Below, one piece after another: positions 1-8,174 of a stretch of 64,000 nt of DNA; positions within the stretch are counted from its first letter, which is position 1, and each line of letters opens with the position of its first letter. Source of the stretch: Opitutus sp. ER46 (GTDB lineage: Bacteria; Verrucomicrobiota; Verrucomicrobiia; Opitutales; Opitutaceae); the NCBI RefSeq assembly GCF_003054705.1, contig NZ_QAYX01000025.1:682001-746000 (forward strand). Reading direction: 5' to 3'. The notes under the pieces were generated by a model. That model ran no database searches. It had not been told where the DNA came from and worked only from the letters and a program-made list of their open reading frames with translations. Made by a program: the position numbers and the translations under genes.

Positions 1-424
1 GATGGTCTCCCAAGCAGAGCAGGACCGGCTGGCCGGCCGCAAAGTCGCGCGTCTGGTAGACCGCGTGACCATAGCCTTCCTGCGCGGTCTGGACCGCGAA
101 GCTGACGCGGCGGTTGAAGTCCCGCATCTGCTCCGCCTCGCGCAGCAGGGCTGGGTATTTTTCCAGCCGGCGAAGATACGCGTCCCCAGGTCCCTCGAGG
201 TAGGCGCGGATCATCGCGTCCTCGCCCGGCTGCACGATAATGCAGATCTCCTCGATGCCGGCGCCGGCGAGCTCGAGCAGGTGGTAGTGAAAGAGGGCGC
301 GGGCGATGCCGTCGGCGCCCACAACGGGGAACAGTTCCTTCTTCACCGCGTGCGAGGCGGGGAAGTGGCGGGTGCCGAGACCAGCGACGGGGATGACGGC
401 TTTGCGGACGAAAGGGGAGGCCAT
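1..424 (-). CDS. UTP-sugar-1-phosphate uridylyltransferase (GalU-like), N-terminal part
   Basis: The gene runs off the left edge, so only about 141 N-terminal residues are visible. The nucleotidyltransferase signature is at residues 12-34, with the glycine loop GLGTR at 15-19 and the KKE-FPV motif at 28-34, as in GalU (family knowledge: UTP plus sugar-1-phosphate gives UDP-sugar and pyrophosphate). It starts four bases after the stop of the GHMP kinase and is almost certainly co-transcribed with it. The usual GalU length is about 290 residues. The sugar is not visible from the sequence; given the kinase next door it may not be glucose. The call to the nucleotidyltransferase family is firm, the substrate is open. 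Confidence 0.85.
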   Translation of the reverse strand, partial: MASPFVRKAVIPVAGLGTRHFPASHAVKKELFPVVGADGIARALFHYHLLELAGAGIEEICIIVQPGEDAMIRAYLEGPGDAYLRRLEKYPALLREAEQMRDFNRRVSFAVQTAQEGYGHAVYQTRDFAAGQPVLLCLGDH

Positions 425-428
425 GGCG

Positions 429-1895
429 TCAGACTTGAGAGCCGGCCCAGCCCGTGGCGCCGAAGAGGTACCGGCGTGCGCCAAACTCCACTGCGCCCGG
501 CGAACTGCCGTCGAAGATGTCCGGCATGGCGCCCACGCGGCGCGAGTACTCGAGCGCGATTTGCGGGAGGTGAAGCTTCAGCGCGTCGGTCCGGCCGAAG
601 ACGGCGACGGTGCCGCCGGTGCCGCCGCCGGTGATCTTGGCCCCGAAAAGCCCGGCCTCGGCGCCGCGCTTCCGGACGGCCTCGACCAGGAAATCGACCT
701 CGGCCGTTGAGAGCCGGCAGTTGTCGCGATAGCTGGCGTGGGCGCCGTACATGCACTCGCCCGCGGTGACGAGGGCGGCGGCGTCCCCCTGGTTCGCGGC
801 ATTGAGCGCCTCCATGAAGCGCAGCACCCGCTCGTTCTCCTCGATGGGATGGCGCGTCGGGCCGACGACGCGGTAGGTGGCGTCGGGCTGGATGGTCGTC
901 ACGGGATCGTCGTGCGTGCGGTACTTCGCGAGAAATTCCGAACCGACGAGGCTCTCGGGCAGGTGCGGCAGGTACTCGGTATTGAACTCGTCGGGCGTGA
1001 GCTGGGTGAGATAGTCGAGCCCGCCGCGGCCGGTGCGCGCGCGAAGGGCGTTGATGATGCGCTTGCCCATGAACGCGCCGATGCGGGTGTCGCCGTACGG
1101 GTTGCCGCCGACGGAGTGGCGCACCAGGGAGTTGATGCCGACGAAGCCCGTGCCGGCGGGAATCTCGATCTCGCCGACGACGCTGCCTGGCCGGCAGAGC
1201 AGGTGGGTCATCCGGCCCTTCCGGCCGACCGTGATCGTGAGCTGGTCCATGATGCCGCAGGGCGCGCCCACGACGTGGTTCTCGGCCATCTGCCCGAGGC
1301 GGGCAATGCGGCCGGCATCGAGGCGCAGACCGAGGTAGGCGTTGAGACAGGCGAGGGTGCCAACCTCGATGGTGGCGGAGCTGCCGATGCCGACGTTCAT
1401 CGGGACGGCGCTCAGGAGCAGCATGCTGAAACCGTACTGCAGCTTCACGCCTTCCTCCTTGAGCATGGTGAAGATACTGCCGCCGGCGTAGGCGGCCCAG
1501 GAGGCGAGCGGGTTCGCCTGACAGAGCTCACGGATGCCGGCGTAGTCGCCGAGCCCGTCTCCGGATCCAAAATACTCCATCGGGATACGCGTCTCCACCG
1601 GCAGGCTGCGGCTGCCCAGCTGGAGCGTGCGGATGCGCAGCGTACGGTCGGTGCGCGGCTGGAGCGCCACAAGGACACCGCGGCCGAGGACGGCCTCGCA
1701 CACGTTGGCGCCGGAATAGTCGGCGATGCCCCCCATCACATCGAGCCGGGCGGGTACGCGCGCGACCCAGATCTCGCCGCTGTTGAAGAAGCCGGCGAAT
1801 CCAGTGGTGTCGCTGTTCGGCTTGCTCAGCAGGCGTTCGAACTGCGCGACTTCAAAAGGCAACTCGGGAAGGGACGCGGGGGGCATTGGCGGCAT
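429..1895 (-). CDS. GHMP-family sugar kinase (galactokinase/L-arabinokinase-like)
   Basis: A 488-residue cytoplasmic kinase expected to phosphorylate a free sugar at C1. Three GHMP motifs are visible: the sugar-binding block RVPARLDVMGGIADYSG at about 46-62, the phosphate-binding loop VGIGSSAT at about 168-175, and the glycine-rich ITGGGTGG at about 421-428. The catalytic-base region CGIMDQL (Asp about 217) is intact. The first motif carries LDVMGGIADYSG, as remembered for plant L-arabinokinase, rather than the galactokinase form ending GEHTDY. The ATG at 1895 is chosen because a longer reading would overlap the upstream permease; 1886 is an alternative. The next gene, a uridylyltransferase, follows after 4 bases, suggesting a salvage route from sugar to sugar-1-phosphate to UDP-sugar. 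Confidence 0.85.
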   Translation of the reverse strand: MPPMPPASLPELPFEVAQFERLLSKPNSDTTGFAGFFNSGEIWVARVPARLDVMGGIADYSGANVCEAVLGRGVLVALQPRTDRTLRIRTLQLGSRSLPVETRIPMEYFGSGDGLGDYAGIRELCQANPLASWAAYAGGSIFTMLKEEGVKLQYGFSMLLLSAVPMNVGIGSSATIEVGTLACLNAYLGLRLDAGRIARLGQMAENHVVGAPCGIMDQLTITVGRKGRMTHLLCRPGSVVGEIEIPAGTGFVGINSLVRHSVGGNPYGDTRIGAFMGKRIINALRARTGRGGLDYLTQLTPDEFNTEYLPHLPESLVGSEFLAKYRTHDDPVTTIQPDATYRVVGPTRHPIEENERVLRFMEALNAANQGDAAALVTAGECMYGAHASYRDNCRLSTAEVDFLVEAVRKRGAEAGLFGAKITGGGTGGTVAVFGRTDALKLHLPQIALEYSRRVGAMPDIFDGSSPGAVEFGARRYLFGATGWAGSQV

Positions 1896-1935
1896 GGACG
1901 CCGCGAGCAAAGGCGCCGGCCCTAGGCCCGGCAAC

Positions 1936-3165
1936 TCAATCTGTGCGTAGGGCTTCCACCGGGCTGAGCTGGGAGGCGCGGTAGGCCGGATAGAGACCGG
2001 CGAGCACGCCAACGAGGCCGCTGAACGCGACGCCGATCGCGAGCGCGGCGGGCGAAAGCTCCGGCCGGTTGGCGTCCACCACCACGTGTTGCAGGATCAG
2101 GATGAGCCCGATGCTGGCGACGATGCCGAAGACGCCGCCGGCGACGGCGATGGTGAGCGACTCCGCCAGGATCTGGGAAACGATGTCGCCGCGCTTGGCG
2201 CCGAGGGCGCGGCGCACGCCGATCTCGCGCACGCGTTCGCTGATCGAGGCGAGCATCACGTTCATGATGCCGATGCCGCCCACGATCAGCCCGATGGCGG
2301 CGACGCCGCCGAGCGAGTAGATGTAGCTGTTGCGCGTCTCCTCGAACCGCTGGAGGAGGTCCTCGCGGGTCTCGAGCCGGACGTCCTGCACGCCGCGATG
2401 GGTGTGCATCAGGACGTTGGTGACCTGCTCGAGCGCGACGGGCATGTCGGCCACGTCGCCGAGCTGGATGGCGATCGTGTCGACGTTTTCGTCGATGCGG
2501 AAGAGGGTCTGGGCGGTGGTAAGCGGGACGAAGATCGACTGGTTCTTCGTGTTGAACCGGCCGCCGCCCATGCTGAAGCGATAGTCGGGCAGCACGCCGA
2601 TCACGGTGAACGGCTGGCCGTTGATGGTGATGACGCGGCCGACCGGATCGAGCCCGCGGGGGATGAGCTGGTCGGCGACGCGGGCGCCGAGCACGACAAC
2701 CTGGTTCTGGTTCGCGAGGTCCAGGTCGCCGATGAGGCGGCCCTGCGCCGCCTCGAAACGATCCATGGCGAACGTCGCCGGGAGCACGCCCCGGATGTTC
2801 TGCCACAGGGCGCGGCCCTGGAAATAGAGCCGCGTGCCGCGGATGTTCACCTCGGCGGTGACGCGCCGCGCCAGCGGCACGGCCTCGAGGATGGCGTCGA
2901 CGTCACGCAACGTGCGGCCCGGCGAAAGCGGGGCGATCTCGCGCTGGCTTTCCGGCGGCGCGGCGGCGTTGACGGTGATCCGTTCGATGCCGCCGGTCTC
3001 ATAGATCATCGTTTCCCAGCCGCGCAGCAGGCCCTTGACCACGCCGAGCATGCCGACGAGCGCGGCGGCGCCCAGAACGATGCCGAACAAGGTGAGAAAG
3101 GAGCGGAGCTTGTGGGCGAGAACCTCGCGGACGCCGCTTGCGACGCCCATGAACAACATACGCAT
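1936..3165 (-). CDS. MacB-type ABC transporter permease (FtsX domain)
   Basis: A 409-residue inner-membrane permease. One TM segment lies near residues 14-38, followed by a periplasmic MacB_PCD-like region (about 45-280). Three TM segments follow at about 284-305, 335-360 and 372-392, with the typical motif SERVREIGVRRALGAKR between them and SPVEALRTD at the C terminus. This is the permease half only: the roughly 240-residue ATPase domain of full MacB is absent and no ATPase gene adjoins. The ATG at 3165 lies 7 bases beyond the stop of the membrane-fusion protein gene, so the two form a translational unit. Likely role: export or lipoprotein/peptide extrusion with the preceding MacA-like subunit; the substrate is unknown. 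Confidence 0.88.
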   Translation of the reverse strand: MRMLFMGVASGVREVLAHKLRSFLTLFGIVLGAAALVGMLGVVKGLLRGWETMIYETGGIERITVNAAAPPESQREIAPLSPGRTLRDVDAILEAVPLARRVTAEVNIRGTRLYFQGRALWQNIRGVLPATFAMDRFEAAQGRLIGDLDLANQNQVVVLGARVADQLIPRGLDPVGRVITINGQPFTVIGVLPDYRFSMGGGRFNTKNQSIFVPLTTAQTLFRIDENVDTIAIQLGDVADMPVALEQVTNVLMHTHRGVQDVRLETREDLLQRFEETRNSYIYSLGGVAAIGLIVGGIGIMNVMLASISERVREIGVRRALGAKRGDIVSQILAESLTIAVAGGVFGIVASIGLILILQHVVVDANRPELSPAALAIGVAFSGLVGVLAGLYPAYRASQLSPVEALRTD

Positions 3166-3172
3166 GGCGGGA

Positions 3173-4381
3173 TCAGCTGCCGCCGCGGCGGGCGTTGGCT
3201 TTTCGCGTCGGGGTGCCGGCGGTGGTGGCGCCCCCCGGACCGACCGCGGGAATCTCGCCGTCAAAATCGAGCGGCCGGGTCAGAGCGACCTCGTCGTCGA
3301 GCGCCAGGCCGTCGAGCACCTGGACGCGCCGGAGGTCGGCGATCCCGATGTCGACCGGACGGGCGGTGAACCCGGTCGGCGTGCGCACGAACACATAGCG
3401 CACGGATTCGGCGGTCGTGAACACGGCGGAGAGTGGAATCGAGGGCGTGCCGTCGACGCGGGAGAGCGTGAACGTCACGGTCGCGGACATGCCCGGGCGG
3501 AGCCGTGGGTCGACTGTGTCGAGGACGACGTCGACGGGGAACACGCGCGTGCGGTCGATGGGGCTCTCGGTGGCGCTGGTGGCGATGCGCCGCACCGTGC
3601 CGCTGAGCATCAGGTTGCGGAGCGGATCGATGCGGACATTGGCGGGGGCGCCGACCTTGAGGCGGGCGACGTCGATCTCATTCACGTTGGTGCGGACCAT
3701 GAGCGAGGTGAGATCGGCCACCTCGCCCAGGATGGAGCCGCCGTTCTGGGCGCCGACACCGGTGATGACCTGACCCTCGGTGAGGTCGCGCAGGAGCAGG
3801 GTGCCCTCGTGGGGCGCGCGAATCACAGTCTTGGTGAGCTTGTCGCGCAGGTTGGCCGCGCGCGCGTCGTAGATGGCGGAGTCGTTCTCCGCGAGCGAGA
3901 GGGCGGTGCGGCTGTCGTCGAAGTCCTTGGTCGTGACGAGGCCCTGCTTCCGCAGTTCGCTGGTCCGGGTGAAGTCGCTGCGTGCCTTCTGGGCCCGCAG
4001 CCGGCCCGCCTCAATGTTGCGCTCGGCCTCCTGGAGCTGCGTCACGATGTCCTGCTGGTCGAGCTTGAGCAGTTCCTCGTTGCGCGCGACGCGCTGGCCG
4101 TCGACGCCGGGGATCTTGACGATCCGGCCGTTGATCTCGGACCGCAGTTCCGTCGAAAACACGGCACGGACACGCCCGACGGTGACGATTTCCTCGGCGA
4201 TGGTGGCGGATTTCACGCGGGCGGTGGGGATGCGCTCGGCGCGTTTGTTGCCGAAAAGCCCCGGGCTGATCTGGCGCCACACGACGCGGCCGCCCCAGCC
4301 GAGGCCGGCGAGAAGGGCGAGAACGAGGATGGCCCGAGACGCAAAACGAACCGGGGAAGGAAGCTTGGACCGCTGACCCAT
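3173..4381 (-). CDS. MacA/HlyD-type periplasmic membrane-fusion protein
   Basis: A 402-residue adaptor subunit of a tripartite exporter. It has an N-terminal membrane anchor at about residues 16-35, a first beta-barrel/lipoyl half (INGRIVKIPGVDGQRV), an alpha-helical hairpin rich in charged heptads (about 95-165), a second lipoyl half (RAPHEGTLLLRDLTEGQVI) and a C-terminal barrel with the common RPGMSATVTF motif. It is the first gene of the minus-strand run and is followed directly by the MacB-type permease. The ATG at 4381 is preferred over 4408 because it opens close to the hydrophobic anchor. A TATAAA-like box at about 4421-4427 on the minus strand may be part of its promoter, but no good -35 is seen. 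Confidence 0.87.
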   Translation of the reverse strand: MGQRSKLPSPVRFASRAILVLALLAGLGWGGRVVWRQISPGLFGNKRAERIPTARVKSATIAEEIVTVGRVRAVFSTELRSEINGRIVKIPGVDGQRVARNEELLKLDQQDIVTQLQEAERNIEAGRLRAQKARSDFTRTSELRKQGLVTTKDFDDSRTALSLAENDSAIYDARAANLRDKLTKTVIRAPHEGTLLLRDLTEGQVITGVGAQNGGSILGEVADLTSLMVRTNVNEIDVARLKVGAPANVRIDPLRNLMLSGTVRRIATSATESPIDRTRVFPVDVVLDTVDPRLRPGMSATVTFTLSRVDGTPSIPLSAVFTTAESVRYVFVRTPTGFTARPVDIGIADLRRVQVLDGLALDDEVALTRPLDFDGEIPAVGPGGATTAGTPTRKANARRGGS

Positions 4382-4631
4382 GCCCGATAAGACGACGCGG
4401 AACGTCATTGGAAACGACGAATTTATATGCGGCTTGCGGGACGAACGGGCGCGCTTGCAGAAGCACCGGGGCGCCGGCCGGATGCGAAAAGCAGGGATTT
4501 CCCCAGGGCCGGTTCCTTGACCGACGGGAGGGCCGGCTCACCCTGACCCTCCCACGTGCTTCCCATCACCCAACAACTGCGCCTCCGACGCGGGGTGCGG
4601 GACCGCGCCAGGTTCTGTTCCTCCCGCGCCA
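4382..4631. other. Divergent intergenic region
   Basis: Non-coding stretch between the divergent transporter operon and the sensor kinase. In the reading frame of the YfiR-like remnant there is a TGA stop at 4518-4520, followed by proline-rich, family-unlike codons up to about 4625, so the missing N-terminal part of that protein is not encoded here in frame. A weak TATAAA box on the minus strand lies at 4421-4427. No RNA gene or repeat was seen. Confidence 0.5.
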
Positions 4632-4769
4632 AACTTCATGGCGCAGGGCGGCCATGTGGAGTTCCTGCCGGGGGCGCCGGCACCACGGCTCAAGGTGTCG
4701 GCCGAGAACCTCCGCGCCTCCGGGCTCGAGGCCCGGGCGCAGCTCTTGCGACTGTCGGGGGAGCCATGA
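4632..4769 (+). pseudogene. Remnant of a YfiR-like (DUF4154) periplasmic protein, C-terminal end
   Basis: The frame reads NFMAQGGHVEFLPGAPAPRL and continues with VSAENLRASGLEARAQLLRL before a TGA. This matches the conserved C-terminal end of YfiR/DUF4154 proteins (asparagine-phenylalanine, GG, then an alternating strand, an AGL-type helix and LLRL). Only about 45 residues remain, compared with about 170-190 in an intact family member, and an in-frame stop lies upstream at 4518. The TGA overlaps the ATG of the next gene as ATGA. YfiR is the periplasmic partner of CHASE8-domain membrane proteins, and the next gene has such a domain. An internal ATG at 4638 could still give a 43-residue peptide. 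Recognised by eye; no alignment was run. Confidence 0.5.
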
Positions 4770-6616
4770 GGGTTCTGTCGCAGATGTCGCTGCGCCAGAA
4801 GCTGACCTGGCTGGCGATGACCTGCAGCGGGGTGGCGTTGCTCGCCACGGCGGTGGCGCTCGGTGCCTACGAGTGGGTGTCGTATGGGCGGATGCAGCAC
4901 GCGCACCTGACGACGCTTACCACGATCACCGCGCGGAATAGCGTGGCGGCGGTGGCGTTTGAGAATCGCGAGGATGCCACGCGGCTCCTGGCGGCGCTGG
5001 AAAGCGAGCCGACTGTCCTGGCGGCGGGGTTGTACGATCAACGCGGCCGGCAACTGGCCCAGTTTGTGGCGCGGGATGCGACGGGGTACGCGCCGCCCGC
5101 CTTGGCGCCGGCGGTGGGGACGACGATCGCCGGCGGCGTCCTGCGCATCACGGTCCCGGTGGCGGACACAACCCGCTTCGGCACGCTGACCGTCGCGGCA
5201 GACCGGCGATCCGTGCAGTTGCGGCTCGCCGTCTATGCGCTGGTGCTGTGCCTGACCACGGGGTTCTCGGGGCTGCTCGCCTACCTGCTGGTGGGCTGGC
5301 TCAACGACCGGATCGTCGCCCCGGTGCACGCGCTCCTGCAGGCGGCGGCGCGGGTGCGGACGAAGGCGGACTACAGCGTGCGGGTCCGCAAAGAGGCCGA
5401 TGATGAGGTCGGCGAACTGGCCGAAGCCTTCAATGCGATGCTGGCCCGGATCGAGGAAAACGAGGCTGACCTGGCCCGCAGCGCCGAGCGGCTGCGGCTG
5501 GCGGTGGAGTCGGCCCAGATCGGCACCTGGGACTGGGACCTGGCAACGGGGGCGGTGGTGTGGAATGAGCGGAGCTACGAGCTCTTCGGTCTGCCGGAAG
5601 GAACGCCGGTTACGACCGACGTGTTCCAACGGTGCGTGCATCCGGGGGACCGCGAGCCACTGGTGGACGCGTTGCGCACGGCGCGGCAGACCGGGGGCGA
5701 GTTCGCGGCGGACTTTCGCATTCTGCAAAACGGCCAGCCGAACCGGGTGCGGTATCTGCTCGTTCGGGGCCGGTTCATTCGCGGCCCGGGCGGGGTGGTT
5801 CAGCGCGGCGTGGGTTTCACGCTGGATGTCACCGAGCGGCGGACGGCGCGCGCGCAACTGGAGGCGCGGGTGCGGCAGCGGACGAAGGAGCTGCAATTGG
5901 CGAACCAGGAGCTGGAAAGCTTCTCGTATTCGGTCTCCCATGACTTGAAGGCGCCGGTGCGGGCGATCCAGGGCTTCGCGGAGATTGCGCTGGAGGAACT
6001 CGAGGCGCCGGATCTGCCGGCGGCGCGGGAGCGGATTGGCCGGGTGCTGAAAGCCTCGGAGCGGATGAACCGCCTGATTGACGCGTTCATCAGCATGGCG
6101 CGGATTTCGCGCGCGGAGCTGAAGGTGGCGCCGGTTAATCTCAGCGCCATCGCAGAGGAGACGGTGGCGGTCCTGCGGCAGACGGATCCGGGGCGCCATG
6201 CCGAGATGACCATCGCCCCCAACCTGATGGCCGTCGGGGACGAGCGGCTGTTGCGGATCGCGCTGGATAACCTGCTCGGCAACGCGTGGAAATTCAGCGC
6301 GCGCAAGGACCCCGCACGGATCGAGTTCGGGGAGCAGGTGAGCGCCGCGGGCGAGGCGGTGTACTACATTCGGGACAACGGGGCAGGTTTCGATGCGACG
6401 CTGGCTCCCAAACTCTTTCACGCGTTCGAGCGGTTGCACACCGACTCCCAGTTCGAGGGACTCGGAGTGGGGTTGAACACGGTGCAGCGCGTCATCGAGA
6501 AGCACGCCGGTCGCATTTGGGCCGACGCGGTGGAGGGGGGAGGTGCGACGTTCTATTTCACGCTGGGGTTGGCGGCGGTGGTGCGGCCGGTGGAGCCGGC
6601 GTCGATGGTGTCGTAG
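4766..6616 (+). CDS. Membrane sensor histidine kinase (CHASE8-HAMP-PAS-HisKA-HATPase)
   Basis: A 616-residue kinase. Order: TM1 about 14-35; a periplasmic CHASE8-like domain about 38-150 (motifs ITARNSVAAVAFENREDA, LYDQRG, and VPVADT before TM2); TM2 about 155-178; HAMP about 178-232; PAS about 240-370 (IGTWDWDLATG, HPGDRE, DVTERR); a short coiled coil; HisKA with His392 in SYSVSHDLKAP; and an ATPase with LDNLLGNAWKF (about 500), DNGAGFD (about 538) and GLGVGLNTV. The ATG at 4766 has a strong GGGGGAG ribosome site and overlaps the remnant's TGA. The kinase half resembles the phytochrome-type kinases that signal to small Rcp1-like regulators; one such regulator is at 58691-59140. No receiver domain is attached. 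Confidence 0.88.
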   Translation: MRVLSQMSLRQKLTWLAMTCSGVALLATAVALGAYEWVSYGRMQHAHLTTLTTITARNSVAAVAFENREDATRLLAALESEPTVLAAGLYDQRGRQLAQFVARDATGYAPPALAPAVGTTIAGGVLRITVPVADTTRFGTLTVAADRRSVQLRLAVYALVLCLTTGFSGLLAYLLVGWLNDRIVAPVHALLQAAARVRTKADYSVRVRKEADDEVGELAEAFNAMLARIEENEADLARSAERLRLAVESAQIGTWDWDLATGAVVWNERSYELFGLPEGTPVTTDVFQRCVHPGDREPLVDALRTARQTGGEFAADFRILQNGQPNRVRYLLVRGRFIRGPGGVVQRGVGFTLDVTERRTARAQLEARVRQRTKELQLANQELESFSYSVSHDLKAPVRAIQGFAEIALEELEAPDLPAARERIGRVLKASERMNRLIDAFISMARISRAELKVAPVNLSAIAEETVAVLRQTDPGRHAEMTIAPNLMAVGDERLLRIALDNLLGNAWKFSARKDPARIEFGEQVSAAGEAVYYIRDNGAGFDATLAPKLFHAFERLHTDSQFEGLGVGLNTVQRVIEKHAGRIWADAVEGGGATFYFTLGLAAVVRPVEPASMVS

Positions 6617-6698
6617 GCCCGCGGGCACCGGCCGTGGCGCCGGGCCGATTTCCGCTCGCCGTGACGCCGGCGGAACGCACGCTCGGGTGCCTCTGGCG

Positions 6699-8174
6699 AT
6701 GAAGATCTATTTCATGGGCATCTGCGGAACGGCGATGGGCAACGCGGCGCTGCTGGCGCGGGCGGCCGGGCACGAGGTCCTCGGGGCCGACACTGGGGTG
6801 TACCCGCCGATGAGCACGGTGCTGGCGCAGGCGGGGATCGCCCTGCACGAGGGGTACGCCCCGGCGCGGCTGCAGCAGCTGGCGCCCGACCTCGTCGTGA
6901 TCGGCAACGCGATGTCCCGCGGCAATCCCGAGGTGGAGTGGCTGCTCGACACGCGCGCGCTGCCGTTCACCTCGCTGCCGGCGCTGTTGCACGACTCCAT
7001 TCTGCGGCACCGGCGCAACCTCGTGATTTGCGGGACCCACGGGAAGACCACGACCACCGCGCTCACGGCCTATCTGCTGCGGGCGGCCGGGCGGGATCCC
7101 GGTTTCCTGATCGGCGGCGTGCCGCAGGATCCGCCCGTCGGGGCCCATCTGGGCGCCGCAGTGGACCCGTTTGTGATCGAGGGGGACGAGTACGACAGCG
7201 CGTTCTTCGACAAGCGCAGCAAGTTCATCCACTACGCGCCGCGGATCGCGGTGCTGAACAACCTCGAGTTCGATCACGCGGACATCTTCCGCGACGTCGC
7301 CGACATCCAGCGCACATTCTCCCACCTGGTGCGCATCGTGCCGCGGAACGGCTGCGTGGTGATGAACGGCGACGACCCCAACCTCCGGGCGCTGGGGCCA
7401 ATCCCGTGGACGCGGGTGGTGCGCGTCGGGCTCGGAGAGGAGTGCGACGTGCGCATCGTGGATTTCAATGAGTCGTCGGCGGGAGCGAGCTTCGCCCTGC
7501 GTTGGCGAGGCGAGCCCTGGGGGGCGGTGCGCTGGTCGCTGCCCGGCATCTTCAACGCGCGCAACGCGGCGATGGCCGCGACGGCCGCCGGGCTGGCCTT
7601 GGCGCCGGCGGAGGCCGGGGCGCCGGCCGGAGCCGTGGGCGCGAAGCCGACTGCGCTTGCGCTCGACGCGCTGCCCCGTTTCCGCGGCGTGCGGCGCCGG
7701 CAGGAAATCCTGTGGCAGTCCGACGCGCTGACGGTGGTCGAGGATTTCGGCCATCACCCGACGGCGCTGGCGGAGACCCTGCGCTCGCTGCGCGCGCGGT
7801 TCCCGGGATGCACGCTGACGGCAGCGTTCGAGCCCCGGAGCAACACGGCGCGAACGAAAGCGCTGCAGCCCGCCTTCCAGGAGGCGCTGGCGCTGGCGGA
7901 TGAGGTTTACCTCGGCGCAGTCAGCCGGGCGGACAAGCTCGCGCCGGGCGAGCGCTTTGATCCCGCGGAGGTGGCGACGGTGCTGCGGCAGCGTGGACGG
8001 ACCGCGTGTTTCGCCGCGACGAACGCCGCGCTGGCGGATCAGCTTGTCGCGAACGCGCTGGGCGCGGGAGCGACCGACTGCCGCCGCCTCGTGGTGTTCT
8101 TCAGCAACGGCTCCTTCGACGGCATCATCGGCCGTTTTGTGGCGGCGGCGAAGGGAACGGCGACGCGGAGCTGA
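6699..8174 (+). CDS. mpl: UDP-MurNAc:L-Ala-gamma-D-Glu-mDAP ligase
   Basis: A 491-residue cytoplasmic enzyme that ligates recycled murein tripeptide to UDP-N-acetylmuramate. The N-terminal Mur ligase nucleotide fold begins MKIYFMGICGTAMGN, the ATP loop is CGTHGKTTTTALTAYLL at about residues 109-125, and the central domain has EGDEYDSAFFDKRSKFIHY and NNLEFDHADIF, which distinguish Mpl from MurC. The C-terminal ligase domain contains EDFGHHPTAL and FEPRSNT. Length fits the family (about 450-490). ATG 6699 is chosen because the Mur fold starts at once. The last 50 bases overlap the 3' end of the convergent hybrid kinase. Mpl implies that the organism recycles its peptidoglycan. Confidence 0.93.
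   Translation: MKIYFMGICGTAMGNAALLARAAGHEVLGADTGVYPPMSTVLAQAGIALHEGYAPARLQQLAPDLVVIGNAMSRGNPEVEWLLDTRALPFTSLPALLHDSILRHRRNLVICGTHGKTTTTALTAYLLRAAGRDPGFLIGGVPQDPPVGAHLGAAVDPFVIEGDEYDSAFFDKRSKFIHYAPRIAVLNNLEFDHADIFRDVADIQRTFSHLVRIVPRNGCVVMNGDDPNLRALGPIPWTRVVRVGLGEECDVRIVDFNESSAGASFALRWRGEPWGAVRWSLPGIFNARNAAMAATAAGLALAPAEAGAPAGAVGAKPTALALDALPRFRGVRRRQEILWQSDALTVVEDFGHHPTALAETLRSLRARFPGCTLTAAFEPRSNTARTKALQPAFQEALALADEVYLGAVSRADKLAPGERFDPAEVATVLRQRGRTACFAATNAALADQLVANALGAGATDCRRLVVFFSNGSFDGIIGRFVAAAKGTATRS

Noticed and set aside
4538-6628. 696-codon minus-strand open frame opposite the CHASE8 kinase
   Set aside because: Arg/Pro/His-rich shadow of a kinase with all catalytic motifs on the other strand.
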